Shown here: positions 1 through 8,226 of the stretch, piece after piece | Layout of the letters: every line of letters starts with the position of its first letter | Numbering within the stretch: the first letter of the stretch is position 1 | Origin: Burkholderia contaminans | GTDB lineage: Bacteria > Pseudomonadota > Gammaproteobacteria > Burkholderiales > Burkholderiaceae | Length of the DNA: 64,000 nt | Assembly (NCBI RefSeq): GCF_029633825.1 | Contig: NZ_CP090640.1 | Coordinates: forward strand, 3,752,247-3,816,246 | Direction of reading: 5' to 3' | Program-made: the position numbers and the translations under genes | The notes under the pieces: generated by a model | What the model saw: the letters and a program-made list of their open reading frames with translations, nothing else | Databases searched by the model: none | What the model was told of the DNA's origin: nothing

Positions 1-92
1 ATCGCGATCATCGCCATCTGCCGCGCGGAAAGCGTGCGGCGCAGACCCTGCTCGCGCGCCGCGATGTGCTGGAATTGCCCTTCTGATTGCAT
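1..92 (-). CDS. Amino-acid permease, APC family (N-terminal fragment)
   Basis: Only the first 30 or so codons lie in the window; the gene runs off its left edge. The start ATG is at 92-90. The translated stretch contains LRRTLSARQMAMIAI, which matches the charged cytosolic N-terminus and the beginning of helix 1 in amino-acid permeases of the LysP/GabP/AnsP group (usually L-R-R-x-L-x-x-R-x-x-x-M-I-A-x-G-G). Family membership is fairly clear. The substrate cannot be read from this fragment. The neighbouring aminotransferase and RidA genes would suit amino-acid uptake, but that is inference. Confidence 0.72.
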   Translation of the reverse strand, partial: MQSEGQFQHIAAREQGLRRTLSARQMAMIA

Positions 93-184
93 CGAATGAC
101 CTCGTTCGAAAGCGATTGTCCGGTCGAAACGTCGACGGCGCACGGACCGGCGCCGGACCGCACCGGTCGCCGCGCGCCGCGTGC

Positions 185-1255
185 TCAGAACATGTGGCGC
201 AGGCCGGCCGCGACACCCGTCTGGTTGCCGCGTCCCGGCATCTCGGTGAGCGCGCCGCCCGTGACGCGGTTGTAGTCGAGCGTCGCGTAGACCTGCGTCG
301 CCTTGGACAGCGCGTACTCGGCCTCGAGCACACCCGTGCAGCGCTTGCCGCCGTTGCCCGCGACGCCGTTCACGTTGCGGATGTCGTCGTAGTACGCGAC
401 GCCCGTCACCGACACGGCCGGCGTGAACCGGTAGCTGGCCCCCGTATAGAAGAGCGTATCGCGGCGCGGGTTGTCCGCGAACGATCCGTAGGTGACCTGG
501 CGGCCCGGCGCATTCAGCAGGTCCTGGTCGAGCACGCCGGAGCGGTCGATGCCGCCGAGGTAGCCGGCGTACAGCGTCGCCGCGCCGAACGCATAGCGCG
601 CGCCTGCGCCCCACGCCTGCTGTGCGCGGCTCGCCAGGTCGCGCACCTGCTGGTACGTCGCGCCGACCATCAGCCCGCCCTGCGTGTACGACACGTGCGT
701 GCCCCAGTACGCTTGCGCGCCGAGGCTGCCCGCGACACCACCGAAGCCGTAGCTCGCGCCGACGTTGAACCCGCCGAACGTGCCGTCGTAGCTGACGACG
801 TTGCTCACACGGCCCTGCGTGAGGAAGTACGGCCACATGTTGGCCGTGTAGTTGCCGACCGTCAGCGGATCGAGGTCGCCGAACAGGTTGAACGCCTCGG
901 TCGCCTGGCGGCCGAGCTTCACCGCGCCCCAGTCGCTCGCGAGGCCGACATACGCATAGCGGCCGAACAGCGCGCCGTCGAGTTGCCCGTTCTGCGGCTC
1001 GAAGCCGCTTTCCAGCCGGAAGATCGCCTTCAGCCCGCCGCCGAGCGCCTCGCTGCCCTTCAGGCCCCAGCGGCTGTTGGTAATCGCACCGTTGGTCATC
1101 TGCACGCTGGCGTCGTTCGATGCGTCGGCATGCGTCGTGTAGCGAATGCTCTGGTCGACGATCCCGTACAGCGTCACGCTGCTTTGCGCCATCGCGCCGC
1201 TTGCGGCGAGCAGCCCCGCCATCGTTGGCAGTGCGAATCGGTGAATGCTCTTCAT
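185..1255 (-). CDS. Outer-membrane porin, Gram-negative general porin family
   Basis: Trimeric beta-barrel porin (356 aa) for diffusion of small hydrophilic solutes across the outer membrane. The N-terminus is a typical signal peptide with likely cleavage after AMA at residue 23, giving a mature start QSSVTLYG, which is the standard beginning of burkholderial porins. The protein ends in the terminal aromatic residue (RHMF) needed for BAM-dependent assembly. The reading frame stays open upstream, but the ATG at 1255 sits behind an AGGAG ribosome binding site and begins the signal peptide, so it is the chosen start. Length is normal for the OmpC-like porins of Burkholderia, which carry many paralogues; substrate preference is unknown. 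Confidence 0.93.
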   Translation of the reverse strand: MKSIHRFALPTMAGLLAASGAMAQSSVTLYGIVDQSIRYTTHADASNDASVQMTNGAITNSRWGLKGSEALGGGLKAIFRLESGFEPQNGQLDGALFGRYAYVGLASDWGAVKLGRQATEAFNLFGDLDPLTVGNYTANMWPYFLTQGRVSNVVSYDGTFGGFNVGASYGFGGVAGSLGAQAYWGTHVSYTQGGLMVGATYQQVRDLASRAQQAWGAGARYAFGAATLYAGYLGGIDRSGVLDQDLLNAPGRQVTYGSFADNPRRDTLFYTGASYRFTPAVSVTGVAYYDDIRNVNGVAGNGGKRCTGVLEAEYALSKATQVYATLDYNRVTGGALTEMPGRGNQTGVAAGLRHMF

Positions 1256-1337
1256 GTTCTCCTCCATTCCTGTTATCGATTGTTGGTCATTGTGGTTGTG
1301 GGTGCTGCACGCCGCACGGAGGCGGCGGACTCCGTGG

Positions 1338-1724
1338 CTACGCGCGCCCGGCCGGCAGCGCGACGTACGCGACCAGTTCGACGCGCATCGCCGGATGCGC
1401 GAAACCCTGCACGCCGACGCACGTGCGGTTCGGATACGGTTCACGAAAATGGCGCCGGTATTCGGCGTCGAATTCGGGCATCGCCTGCACGTCGGACAGG
1501 TAGACGAGCACCTGCGCGACGTCATCCATCGTCGCGCCCGCCGCCGCGACGGCCTTCGCGAGATTGCCGAGCGTGAGGCGCGCCTGCTCGGTCATCGTGT
1601 CGCCGGCGATCGCGCCGGATGCGTCGACCGGCCCGTGGCCGGTGAACATCAGGCCGGCCGCGCGGGTCGCCCACGAGAACGGCTGCGCGAGCTGCGGCAA
1701 GTCGACCGGGATCGTGTCTGCCAT
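1338..1724 (-). CDS. RidA/YjgF/UK114 family enamine-imine deaminase-like protein
   Basis: Small RidA-family protein (128 aa). RidA hydrolyses reactive 2-aminoacrylate and other enamines released by PLP enzymes; many paralogues act within a specific catabolic route. Visible family features are GLMFTGHGPVD near residues 24-34, the segment on which substrates lie in the trimer cleft, and the C-terminal PNRTCVGVQGF...VELVAYVALP containing the conserved arginine of the R-x-x-V motif. An AAGGAG site precedes the ATG. It lies 31 bp downstream of a tyrB-like aminotransferase on the same strand, so the two are probably co-transcribed and the protein may clean up imine intermediates of that transaminase (inference). 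Confidence 0.9.
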   Translation of the reverse strand: MADTIPVDLPQLAQPFSWATRAAGLMFTGHGPVDASGAIAGDTMTEQARLTLGNLAKAVAAAGATMDDVAQVLVYLSDVQAMPEFDAEYRRHFREPYPNRTCVGVQGFAHPAMRVELVAYVALPAGRA

Positions 1725-1755
1725 CGTGTGCTCCTTCGGTTCGAGGTCGGGAAAC

Positions 1756-2970
1756 TCAGGCGGCCTGGCGCAATGCGCCGCCGAGTACGTCGGCGATCGC
1801 GTTCGCGACGTGATCGACGTTCGCGTCGTTCAGCCCCGCGATGCACATGCGGCCCGAGCGCAGCAAGTAAACGCCGTGCCCGGTGCGCAGGCGTTCGACG
1901 TCGGCGGCGGCGATGCCCGTGTAGCTGAACATCCCGCGCTGCGCGACCAAGGCGTCGAACGAACGCCCGGGCGCGCGCGAGTCGAGCCGCGCCTTCAGCG
2001 CACCGCGCATGCGCTTGATGCGCGTGCGCACTTGCGCGACCTCGCCTTCCCAGCGCGCGCGCAGTGCGTCGTCGTTCAGCACCGTCGACACGAGCTGCGC
2101 GCCGAACAGCGGCGGGCTCGAATAGGTGCGGCGCACGCCGGCCTGCAGCTGGCTCAACACCGTCGCGGCCTCGCCCGCGCCCGCGCAAACGATCGACAGC
2201 CCGCCGACGCGCTCGCCATACAGCGAGAAGTTCTTCGAGAACGAATTGCCGACGATCGCGGGCAGCCCCGCGTCGACGATGGCGCGCACGGCCCACGCGT
2301 CGTCGTCGAGACCGTCGCCGAAGCCCTGATAGGCCATGTCGAGGAACGGAATCAGGCCCCGCCGCGCGAGCACGTCGATCACCGCCCGCCACGCATCGCG
2401 CCCCAGGTCGAGCCCCGTCGGGTTGTGGCAGCACGGCTGCAGCAGCACGACGCTGCGCGGCGGCAGCGCATCGAGAGTCGCGAGCATCGCGTCGACGCGA
2501 ATATCGTTGCGCGCTTCGTCGTAGTACGGGTACGTGTGCACGTCGAGGCCGGCCGCCGAGAAGATCACGCGATGGTTGTCCCACGTGGGGTCGCTGATCC
2601 AGACCGCGCTGTCCGGGAAGTAGCGCTTCACGAATTCCGCGCCGAGCCGGATCGCACCCGAGCCGCCAAGCGTCTGCAGCGTCGCGATACGCCCTTCCGC
2701 GAGCGCCGCGCAGTCCGCGCCGAACACGAGGCGCTGCACGCCCTGCCTGTACGCGGCGAGCCCTTCCATCGGCAGATAGGTGTGCGGAGCGCCGGCTTCG
2801 CGCAGGCGCTCGGCCGCGATGCGTGTGCTGTCGAGCACCGGAATCCGGCCCGTGTCGTCGTAGCAGAGGCCGATGCTGAGGTTGACCTTGTGCGGATGCG
2901 CGTCCTGCTGGAACGTCTGGAACAGGGACAGGATCGGATCGCCCGGATAGGCGGGAACGTGTGCGTACAT
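1756..2970 (-). CDS. Aromatic/aspartate aminotransferase, class I (TyrB-like)
   Basis: PLP-dependent transaminase of subgroup I-alpha (404 aa) that would exchange amino groups between aromatic or acidic amino acids and 2-oxoglutarate. Family marks in order: VNLSIGLCYDD near the N-terminus, TLQTLGGSGAI (phosphate cup), CCHNPTGLDL (Asn of the PLP ring contact), FLDMAYQGFGDG (Asp/Tyr contacts) and NSFSKNFSLYGERVG with the Schiff-base lysine. It is a paralogue of the aminotransferase at 58318-59517 but clearly diverged (MYAHVPAYPGDPI start). It is divergent from an Lrp-type regulator at 3161, which probably controls it, and is followed by a RidA gene. Substrate assignment is by family only. Confidence 0.92.
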   Translation of the reverse strand: MYAHVPAYPGDPILSLFQTFQQDAHPHKVNLSIGLCYDDTGRIPVLDSTRIAAERLREAGAPHTYLPMEGLAAYRQGVQRLVFGADCAALAEGRIATLQTLGGSGAIRLGAEFVKRYFPDSAVWISDPTWDNHRVIFSAAGLDVHTYPYYDEARNDIRVDAMLATLDALPPRSVVLLQPCCHNPTGLDLGRDAWRAVIDVLARRGLIPFLDMAYQGFGDGLDDDAWAVRAIVDAGLPAIVGNSFSKNFSLYGERVGGLSIVCAGAGEAATVLSQLQAGVRRTYSSPPLFGAQLVSTVLNDDALRARWEGEVAQVRTRIKRMRGALKARLDSRAPGRSFDALVAQRGMFSYTGIAAADVERLRTGHGVYLLRSGRMCIAGLNDANVDHVANAIADVLGGALRQAA

Positions 2971-3075
2971 GATCGATGAACGAAGGTTGAAAGCGGTGGC
3001 GCGCCCCGCGCGGCATGGCGTTGCGCCGGGCCGTGCAGTCGAGGCATGGATCGCATGTTATCGAGGTCGAAATAG

Positions 3076-3088
3076 AATGAGCTTCATT
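3076..3088. promoter_or_regulatory. Candidate operator in the tyrB-like/Lrp divergent promoter region
   Basis: A perfect inverted repeat, AATGA-GCT-TCATT, lies in the AT-richer part of the 190-bp gap between the divergent aminotransferase and Lrp-family genes. A short dyad in this place is where an Lrp/AsnC protein would bind to control itself and its neighbour. The pairing is seen; the function is inferred. Confidence 0.35.
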
Positions 3089-3160
3089 TTTCGATGACGA
3101 ATCGAACGCTTTGCAGTAGAGTCTGCGCCAGCCATCTTGAAATTCACGGGATTCTGCGAC

Positions 3161-3643
3161 ATGACACTGGACCGAACCGACATGCGCATCCTCCGGCACC
3201 TCGAGCGGGACGGACGCATCAGCAACCAGGACCTGGCGAACGCGGTCGCGCTGTCGCCGTCGGCGTGCCTGCGGCGCGTGAAGCTGCTCGAGGAGCGCGG
3301 TGCGATTTCCGGGTATCGCTGCACGATCGAGCCAAAGAAGGTCGGTATCGCGTTCGAGGCGCTCGTGCATGTGTCGATGCGGCCCGACGTGCCCGAGTGG
3401 CACGACCGGTTCGTGGAGGCTCTCCAGCAGTGGCCGGAAGTCGTCGCGGCGCAGATCGTGACGGGCGGCTCGAACTACGTGCTGACCGTGCGCGCGCGCG
3501 ACCTCGATCACTACTCCGACTTCGTGATCAACCACCTGCACCGCGCGACGGGCGTGATGTCGATCAACTCGAGCATCGTGCTCGCGACGCTCAAGCGCGA
3601 CGGGTCGCTCCTCGATCTCGTCGATCAGTCGACGGCCGGCTGA
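3161..3643 (+). CDS. Lrp/AsnC family transcriptional regulator
   Basis: DNA-binding regulator (160 aa) with an N-terminal AsnC-type winged helix-turn-helix (LDRTDMRILRHLERDGRIS, then NQDLANAVALSPSACLRRVKLLEERGAI) and a C-terminal RAM ligand-binding domain (from VGIAFEALVHVSM, ending with a segment around the VTGGSNYVLTVRARDLDHY motif). The family senses amino acids and forms octamers. The frame also opens with TTG at 3137, but ATG at 3161 gives the usual MTLDRTD-type N-terminus and is preferred. Divergent to the aminotransferase-RidA pair, it is probably their local regulator and may respond to an aromatic or branched amino acid (inference). Confidence 0.9.
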   Translation: MTLDRTDMRILRHLERDGRISNQDLANAVALSPSACLRRVKLLEERGAISGYRCTIEPKKVGIAFEALVHVSMRPDVPEWHDRFVEALQQWPEVVAAQIVTGGSNYVLTVRARDLDHYSDFVINHLHRATGVMSINSSIVLATLKRDGSLLDLVDQSTAG

Positions 3644-3684
3644 CCGTTTTTTGCGGGGTCGTGAAAAATATTTGCAGAAAGGGC

Positions 3685-3713
3685 TTTACAGACCCTCAAA
3701 GCCCTGACATAAT
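3685..3713 (+). promoter_or_regulatory. Sigma-70 promoter of tRNA-Val
   Basis: TTTACA (3685-3690), a 17-bp spacer, then CATAAT (3708-3713), placed about 12 bp before the tRNA 5' end. Spacing and position are ideal for a sigma-70 promoter of a tRNA gene. Confidence 0.7.
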
Positions 3714-3725
3714 TTCAGCTTCTTT

Positions 3726-3800
3726 GGGCGGTTAGCTCAGCGGTAGAGCACTGCCTTCACACGGCAGGGGTCACTGGTTCGATCCCAGTACCGCCCACCA
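3726..3800 (+). tRNA. tRNA-Val(CAC)
   Basis: Complete cloverleaf with acceptor stem GGGCGGT (3726-3732) pairing with ACCGCCC (3790-3796), an encoded CCA end, a D-arm starting GCTC, an anticodon stem CTGCC/GGCAG enclosing loop TTCACAC (anticodon CAC, reads GTG), and a T-loop GGTTCGATCC. It has its own promoter and terminator, so it is a single-gene transcription unit. Confidence 0.97.
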
Positions 3801-3810
3801 AAGAATTCAA

Positions 3811-3840
3811 GGCCCTGCGTCTCACGACGCAGGGCCTTTT
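3811..3840 (+). terminator. Rho-independent terminator of tRNA-Val
   Basis: Stem GGCCCTGCGTC / GACGCAGGGCC with a TCAC loop, directly followed by TTTTCGTTTT. Confidence 0.88.
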
Positions 3841-3888
3841 CGTTTTGGCGGCGAGTTTGTTGCGCGGCGCGCGCCGCGCAACACCGGC

Positions 3889-5283
3889 TTACGCTGCGCG
3901 CCCCACCCGCTCCGCCGTCGCATCGAACGCGCGCTTCGCCTTGTCGACGATCTCGTCGACCTCCACTTCGCGAATCACGAGCGGCGGCGACAGCAGCATC
4001 CGGTCGCCGGTCGCGCGCATGATCAGGTTGCCGTTGAAGCAGAAGTCGCGGCAGATCGTGCCGATATCAACGTTCGCACCGAACCGCTCACGCCGGTCGC
4101 GGTTGCGCGCCAGTTGAACGCCCGCGACCAGCCCCGCTCCCGCAATCTCCCCGACGATCGGATGATCGCCCAGCGCATCGCGCAGCCGGCGCTGGAAGTA
4201 CGGTCCGATGTCGTTCTTCACGCGCTCGACGATCCCTTCGTCGCGCAGCAGCTTCAGGTTCGCGACCGCGACGGCCGCCGCGACCGGGTGGCCCGAGTAC
4301 GTGAGGCCGTGGTTGAATTCGCCGTTGTCGATGATCGGCCGCGCCACGCGCTCGTGAATGCCGACGGCACCCATCGGCACATAACCCGACGTGAGGCCCT
4401 TGGCCATCGTGATGAGATCGGGTTCGAAGCCGAAGTGCTGGTGTGCGAACCATTCGCCGGTACGGCCGAAGCCGCCGATCACTTCGTCGGCCACCAGCAG
4501 GATGTCGTACTTGCGGCAGATGCGCTGGATTTCCGGCCAGTACGTCGACGGCGGGAAGATCACGCCGCCCGCGCCCTGGAACGGCTCGCCGATGAATGCA
4601 GCGACGTTTTCCGCGCCGAGTTCGAGGATCTTCGCCTCGAGCTGCTGGGCGCGCGCCAGGCCGAACGCTTCCGGCGTTTCGCCGGCCGCTGCTTCACCGA
4701 AGAAATACGGCTGGTCGATGTGCACGATGTTCTCGACCTTCGACGGCATCTGCTCGTGCATGTAGCCCATTCCGCCGAGCGTGCCGCCGGCGATCGTCGA
4801 GCCGTGATAGCCGTTCTTGCGCGAGATCACATACTTCTTCTGCGGCTGGCCCTGCACGCGCCAGTACTGGTGCACGAGGCGCAGCACGGTGTCGTTGCCT
4901 TCCGAGCCGCTGTTGCAGTAGAAGAAGTGGTTGAAGCCGGCAGGCGTGACTTCCGCGAGCATCGCGGAGAGTTCGATCACCGGCGGGTGCGTGGTCTTGA
5001 AGAACGTGTTGTAGAACGGCAGTTCCTGGATCTGGCGATACGCGGCGTCGGCGAGTTCCTTGCGGCCGTAGCCGACGTTCACGCACCAGAGGCCGGCCAT
5101 CCCGTCGATCACCTTGTTGCCGTCCGAGTCCCACAGGTAGACGCCGTCGGCCTTCACGATCACGCGGCTGCCCGCGCGGTTCAGCGCGCCCATGTCCGAG
5201 AACGGGTGGATGTGGTGCGCGGCGTCGAGCGCGCGGTATTCGGCGGTCGAGTGCGGCGATGCAGCGTCATTTCGATCGGTCAT
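3889..5283 (-). CDS. spuC: Class III aminotransferase, putrescine:pyruvate type (SpuC-like)
   Basis: PLP-dependent omega-transaminase (464 aa) of the SpuC group, which moves the terminal amino group of putrescine or a related polyamine to pyruvate and yields 4-aminobutanal. Seen: the HPFSDMGALNRAGSR N-terminal segment typical of this clade, GSEGNDT (phosphate binding), GYHGSTIAGG, the DEVIGGFGRTGE aspartate block and TMAKGLTSGYVPMGA with the Schiff-base lysine. A GGAGG site precedes the ATG. It is the last gene of a three-gene run after puuD and puuA (29-bp gap to puuA), which supports polyamine catabolism over beta-alanine or other omega-amino-acid substrates, although the latter cannot be excluded by sequence. 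Confidence 0.85.
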   Translation of the reverse strand: MTDRNDAASPHSTAEYRALDAAHHIHPFSDMGALNRAGSRVIVKADGVYLWDSDGNKVIDGMAGLWCVNVGYGRKELADAAYRQIQELPFYNTFFKTTHPPVIELSAMLAEVTPAGFNHFFYCNSGSEGNDTVLRLVHQYWRVQGQPQKKYVISRKNGYHGSTIAGGTLGGMGYMHEQMPSKVENIVHIDQPYFFGEAAAGETPEAFGLARAQQLEAKILELGAENVAAFIGEPFQGAGGVIFPPSTYWPEIQRICRKYDILLVADEVIGGFGRTGEWFAHQHFGFEPDLITMAKGLTSGYVPMGAVGIHERVARPIIDNGEFNHGLTYSGHPVAAAVAVANLKLLRDEGIVERVKNDIGPYFQRRLRDALGDHPIVGEIAGAGLVAGVQLARNRDRRERFGANVDIGTICRDFCFNGNLIMRATGDRMLLSPPLVIREVEVDEIVDKAKRAFDATAERVGRAA

Positions 5284-5311
5284 GTTTCCTCCGGATAACC
5301 GTGCCGCACGC

Positions 5312-6649
5312 TCAGACGTGCAGCAGCAAATGCCTGCGTTCCCACGAGCTGATCACCCGGAAGAACGCTTCGTATTCGGTGTCCTTCAGCGCCAGGTACG
5401 CTTTCACGAACTTGTCGCCGAGAATGCCGGCCAGCGGCGTGCAGGCCGCCATCAGCGAGATGCCCTCCTCGAGATTGCGCGGCAGCTGGTACGGCAGGTT
5501 GTAGCCGTCCGACGCGATCGGCTCGGTCGGTGCGAGCTGCTGGGTCAAGCCGAGATAGCCGGCCGCGAGCGTCGCGGCGAACGCGAGGTACGGATTGCAG
5601 TCGACGCCCGGAATCCGGTTCTCGATACGGCGCGCCGACGCGCCCGACTGCGGAATGCGGAAACCGACCGTCCTGTTGTCGTAGCCCCACTGCACGTTGA
5701 TCGGTGCCGCCATGAAGCGCGACAGGCGGCGATACGAGTTGATGTACGGCGCGAAGATCGGCATCAGTGCGGGCGTGTACTTCTGCAGCCCCGCGAGATA
5801 GCTGTGGAACATCGGCGATACCGCACCGTCCTCGTTGGAGAAGAGGTTGCGCCCCGTACGCGCGTCGGCCAGGCTCTGGTGGATATGCATCGCCGAGCCG
5901 GGCTCGTCCTGCATCGGCTTCGCCATGAACGTCGCATACATGTTGTGACGCAGCGCCGCCTCGCGCACCGTGCGCTTGAACAGGAACACCTGGTCGGCGA
6001 GCGACAGCGCATCGCCATGCACGAAGTTGATCTCCATCTGCGCTGCGCCGACCTCGTGGATCAGCGTCTCGATATCGAGCCCCTGCATCTCGCAGTATTC
6101 GTAGATATCCTCGAACAGCGAATCGAATTCGTTCACGGCCTCGATCGAATACGACTGCCGGCCGGTCTCCGCACGCCCGGTGCGGCCGACGGGCGGGCGC
6201 AGCGGCAGGTCGGGATCGGCGTTCATGTCGACGAGATAGAACTCGAGCTCGGGTGCAACGACCGGCTGCCAGCCCTTCTCCTTATACAGGTCGAGCACGC
6301 GTCGCAGCACATAGCGCGGCGAGATCTCGACCGGCGAGCCGTCGAAGTGCACGCAGTCGTGGATCACTTGCGCGGTCGGGTCGACGGCCCACGGAATCAG
6401 GCAGATCGTCGACGGATCGGGCACGCACACCATGTCGGGGTCGGTCACGCCGGTCAGCGTGCCGTCCTCCGGATAGTCGCCGGTGACGGTCTGCACCATC
6501 ACGGCCTGCGGCAGTCGCATCGATTCACCGGATTCGAACTTGTTGCGCGGAATGATCTTGCCGCGCGCGATACCGGCCATGTCGGGAATGATCGCCTCGA
6601 CCTCGGTGATGCGGTGCTGCCGCAGGAATTCACTCAGTTCGGGTTGCAT
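5312..6649 (-). CDS. puuA: Gamma-glutamylputrescine synthetase, glutamine-synthetase family
   Basis: ATP-dependent ligase (445 aa) that joins glutamate to putrescine, the first step of the gamma-glutamylated putrescine pathway. It has the glutamine-synthetase fold: a short beta-grasp N-terminus (EAIIPDMAGIARGK), the catalytic barrel with APELEFYLVD, GAAQMEINFVHGDAL (metal-binding glutamates), HIHQSL and the late arginine block around NRTVGFRIP and RRIENRIPG. It lacks the C-terminal adenylylation site of GlnA, as expected for PuuA/SpuI. A GAGG site precedes the ATG. It lies between puuD (12-bp gap) and spuC, so the operon provides the glutamylation and deglutamylation steps; the oxidase and aldehyde dehydrogenase of the route are not in the window. 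Confidence 0.88.
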   Translation of the reverse strand: MQPELSEFLRQHRITEVEAIIPDMAGIARGKIIPRNKFESGESMRLPQAVMVQTVTGDYPEDGTLTGVTDPDMVCVPDPSTICLIPWAVDPTAQVIHDCVHFDGSPVEISPRYVLRRVLDLYKEKGWQPVVAPELEFYLVDMNADPDLPLRPPVGRTGRAETGRQSYSIEAVNEFDSLFEDIYEYCEMQGLDIETLIHEVGAAQMEINFVHGDALSLADQVFLFKRTVREAALRHNMYATFMAKPMQDEPGSAMHIHQSLADARTGRNLFSNEDGAVSPMFHSYLAGLQKYTPALMPIFAPYINSYRRLSRFMAAPINVQWGYDNRTVGFRIPQSGASARRIENRIPGVDCNPYLAFAATLAAGYLGLTQQLAPTEPIASDGYNLPYQLPRNLEEGISLMAACTPLAGILGDKFVKAYLALKDTEYEAFFRVISSWERRHLLLHV

Positions 6650-6661
6650 GATCGGCCTCTA

Positions 6662-7468
6662 TCAGTCGACGTCGGATGCGGCCGGCGACGGCATCGCGCC
6701 GCCAGCTGCATGAATGCGATGCGTCATGCGCGCGCGGCACGCCGCGCCGAATGCCGCGAAGATGTCGCGCGACAGCGGCTGCTCCGCGTAGCGCCATTCG
6801 GGATGCCACTGCACGCCGAGCGCGAACGCGTGCGCGCCGCGCACGCTGACGGCCTCGACCAGCCCGTCGGGCGCACTGGCTTCGACGACGAGCCCCGCAC
6901 CGAGTTGCGCGATGCCCTGGTCGTGCAGCGAATTGACCGTCGCTTCCTGCGCGCCGCGCGCAACCCGCTGCAGCAGGCCGCCCGGCGCGAACCGCACGAC
7001 GTGCGCGGGGCCGTACTGCCGTTCGAGCGGATCGGCGGGCCGCTCGCGGTGATCGTCGAAGCCGGTCGTCGCGTGCAGCCGCTGATGCAGCGTGCCGCCA
7101 TAGGCCACATTCAGCTCCTGCATGCCGCGACAGATTGCGAGCACGGGCACGCCGGCGTCGATCGCCGCACGGATCAGCGGCAGCGCGGTCGCGTCGCGCG
7201 CGGGGTCATGCAGCGTGTCGGGTTCGCTCGCGGCGCCGCCATAGTGATGTGGCTCGACGTTCGAATAACTGCCGGTCAACAGCAAGCCGTCGATCGCCGC
7301 GACGATCGCGTCGGCCGGCTGGCGCGCGCCGAGCGCGGGCAGCACGAACGCAAGCGCGCCGGCGCCGTCGACGAGCGCGGCCAGGTACTTCTCCCCCGCC
7401 GTGTGGTTCGGATGCGCCCCGCGCAGGATGCGGTCGGCGGTGACGGCTACGATCGGGCGCGCACGCAT
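6662..7468 (-). CDS. puuD: Gamma-glutamyl-GABA hydrolase, class I glutamine amidotransferase family (PuuD-like)
   Basis: Peptidase C26-type hydrolase (268 aa) expected to release GABA from gamma-glutamyl-GABA. Catalytic residues are visible: Cys113 in AICRGMQELN and the His222-x-Glu224 pair in GVQWHPEW. LLLTGSYSNVEPHHYGG marks the PuuD subgroup. The frame is open further upstream (to 7534), but ATG at 7468 has a GGAGAG site about 6 nt before it and starts the first core strand, RPIVAVTAD. It is the first gene of the puuD-puuA-spuC run, so the promoter should lie in the long non-coding stretch above 7468. Confidence 0.87.
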   Translation of the reverse strand: MRARPIVAVTADRILRGAHPNHTAGEKYLAALVDGAGALAFVLPALGARQPADAIVAAIDGLLLTGSYSNVEPHHYGGAASEPDTLHDPARDATALPLIRAAIDAGVPVLAICRGMQELNVAYGGTLHQRLHATTGFDDHRERPADPLERQYGPAHVVRFAPGGLLQRVARGAQEATVNSLHDQGIAQLGAGLVVEASAPDGLVEAVSVRGAHAFALGVQWHPEWRYAEQPLSRDIFAAFGAACRARMTHRIHAAGGAMPSPAASDVD

Positions 7469-8102
7469 GGGCGGCTCTCCGGCAATTGCGCGCGATGCGT
7501 CTGCACGCGGGACGTTGAAGATTCGCGCCGGCACCGCACGCGCGCGCCACGACGTGGCGCATGCCCATGCGTGATCCTGCCGCGCGGACGATGCGGCAAC
7601 GGGCGGTGCGACCCGGAACGGAAGCGGAAAACGACGCTAGGGCAACAACGATGCGCTGCCGTCGCACTGCACCGCGCTGAACACGTGCGCGGACACGAGA
7701 TTGAAGCGGCGCACGCCGCGATCGGAAATGGCGAAGAAGCGAGGCTCGCGTAAAGGGGCGGCACGCGTGCCGCGATCAGCATGCCGGATCGGCCCGGCCT
7801 GAGGCGGCGCGCCCGCCGACGGACTTCGCGTCCGGCGTATCGAAGGGCTGGCGGCTTTCACGATCGTACTCGACTGACGGATGAATGCAGGACACGTGTC
7901 GCGATCAAGCGCATGCGGCAATGCCGCGCGGCGACACGTCGGCAAGGTGTCTCGCAGCGCATTCCGACGCGGTGCGGCCACGATCGATGGCCCCGCCGCA
8001 CGTGCGCGCGTGACGACTTCCTGACATTCAGCTTATATCAACTAAAAATTGCGTCAAATTTTCAGGTGCCGATGACGACATCGATCAGACGAAAGCCATA
8101 CG
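7469..8102. other. Non-coding gap upstream of the putrescine operon
   Basis: About 630 bp with no convincing gene on either strand; open frames here are arginine/alanine-rich and lack family features. It should contain the puuD promoter. The most AT-rich patch is about 8030-8070 and, on the minus strand, includes TTGACG followed 14 bp later by TATAAG, which is too short for a good sigma-70 promoter. I see no clear operator. Confidence 0.5.
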
Positions 8103-8137
8103 AAAAAAACGGCATCGATCCCGTGGATCGATGCCGT
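8103..8137 (-). terminator. Rho-independent terminator of the hut operon
   Basis: A long perfect dyad, ACGGCATCGATCC (8109-8121) against GGATCGATGCCGT (8125-8137), is followed on the minus strand by a run of seven T (8109-8103). It lies about 90 bp after the hutG stop codon and closes the hutHCUDIFG transcript. Confidence 0.85.
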
Positions 8138-8226
8138 GTTGTGCATTGCATCGGTGCGGCACGCTGCGTGCCGGCGGGCCGTGACGCGCCCGCTGCGCCG
8201 CGCTGCCGCATCCATGCGGCCCGCGC

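Noticed and set aside
116..1576. Plus-strand open frame opposite the porin
   Set aside because: The minus strand encodes a porin with signal peptide and terminal Phe; the plus frame has no features.
1649..3541. Minus-strand open frame of 630 codons across the transaminase and the Lrp gene
   Set aside because: Runs through two genuine genes in another frame and reads as low-complexity Arg/Ala sequence.
5192..7753. Plus-strand open frame of 853 codons opposite puuA/puuD/spuC
   Set aside because: Arginine/alanine/valine-rich sequence without any family feature, exactly antisense to three well-recognised genes; it is a shadow caused by high third-position GC.
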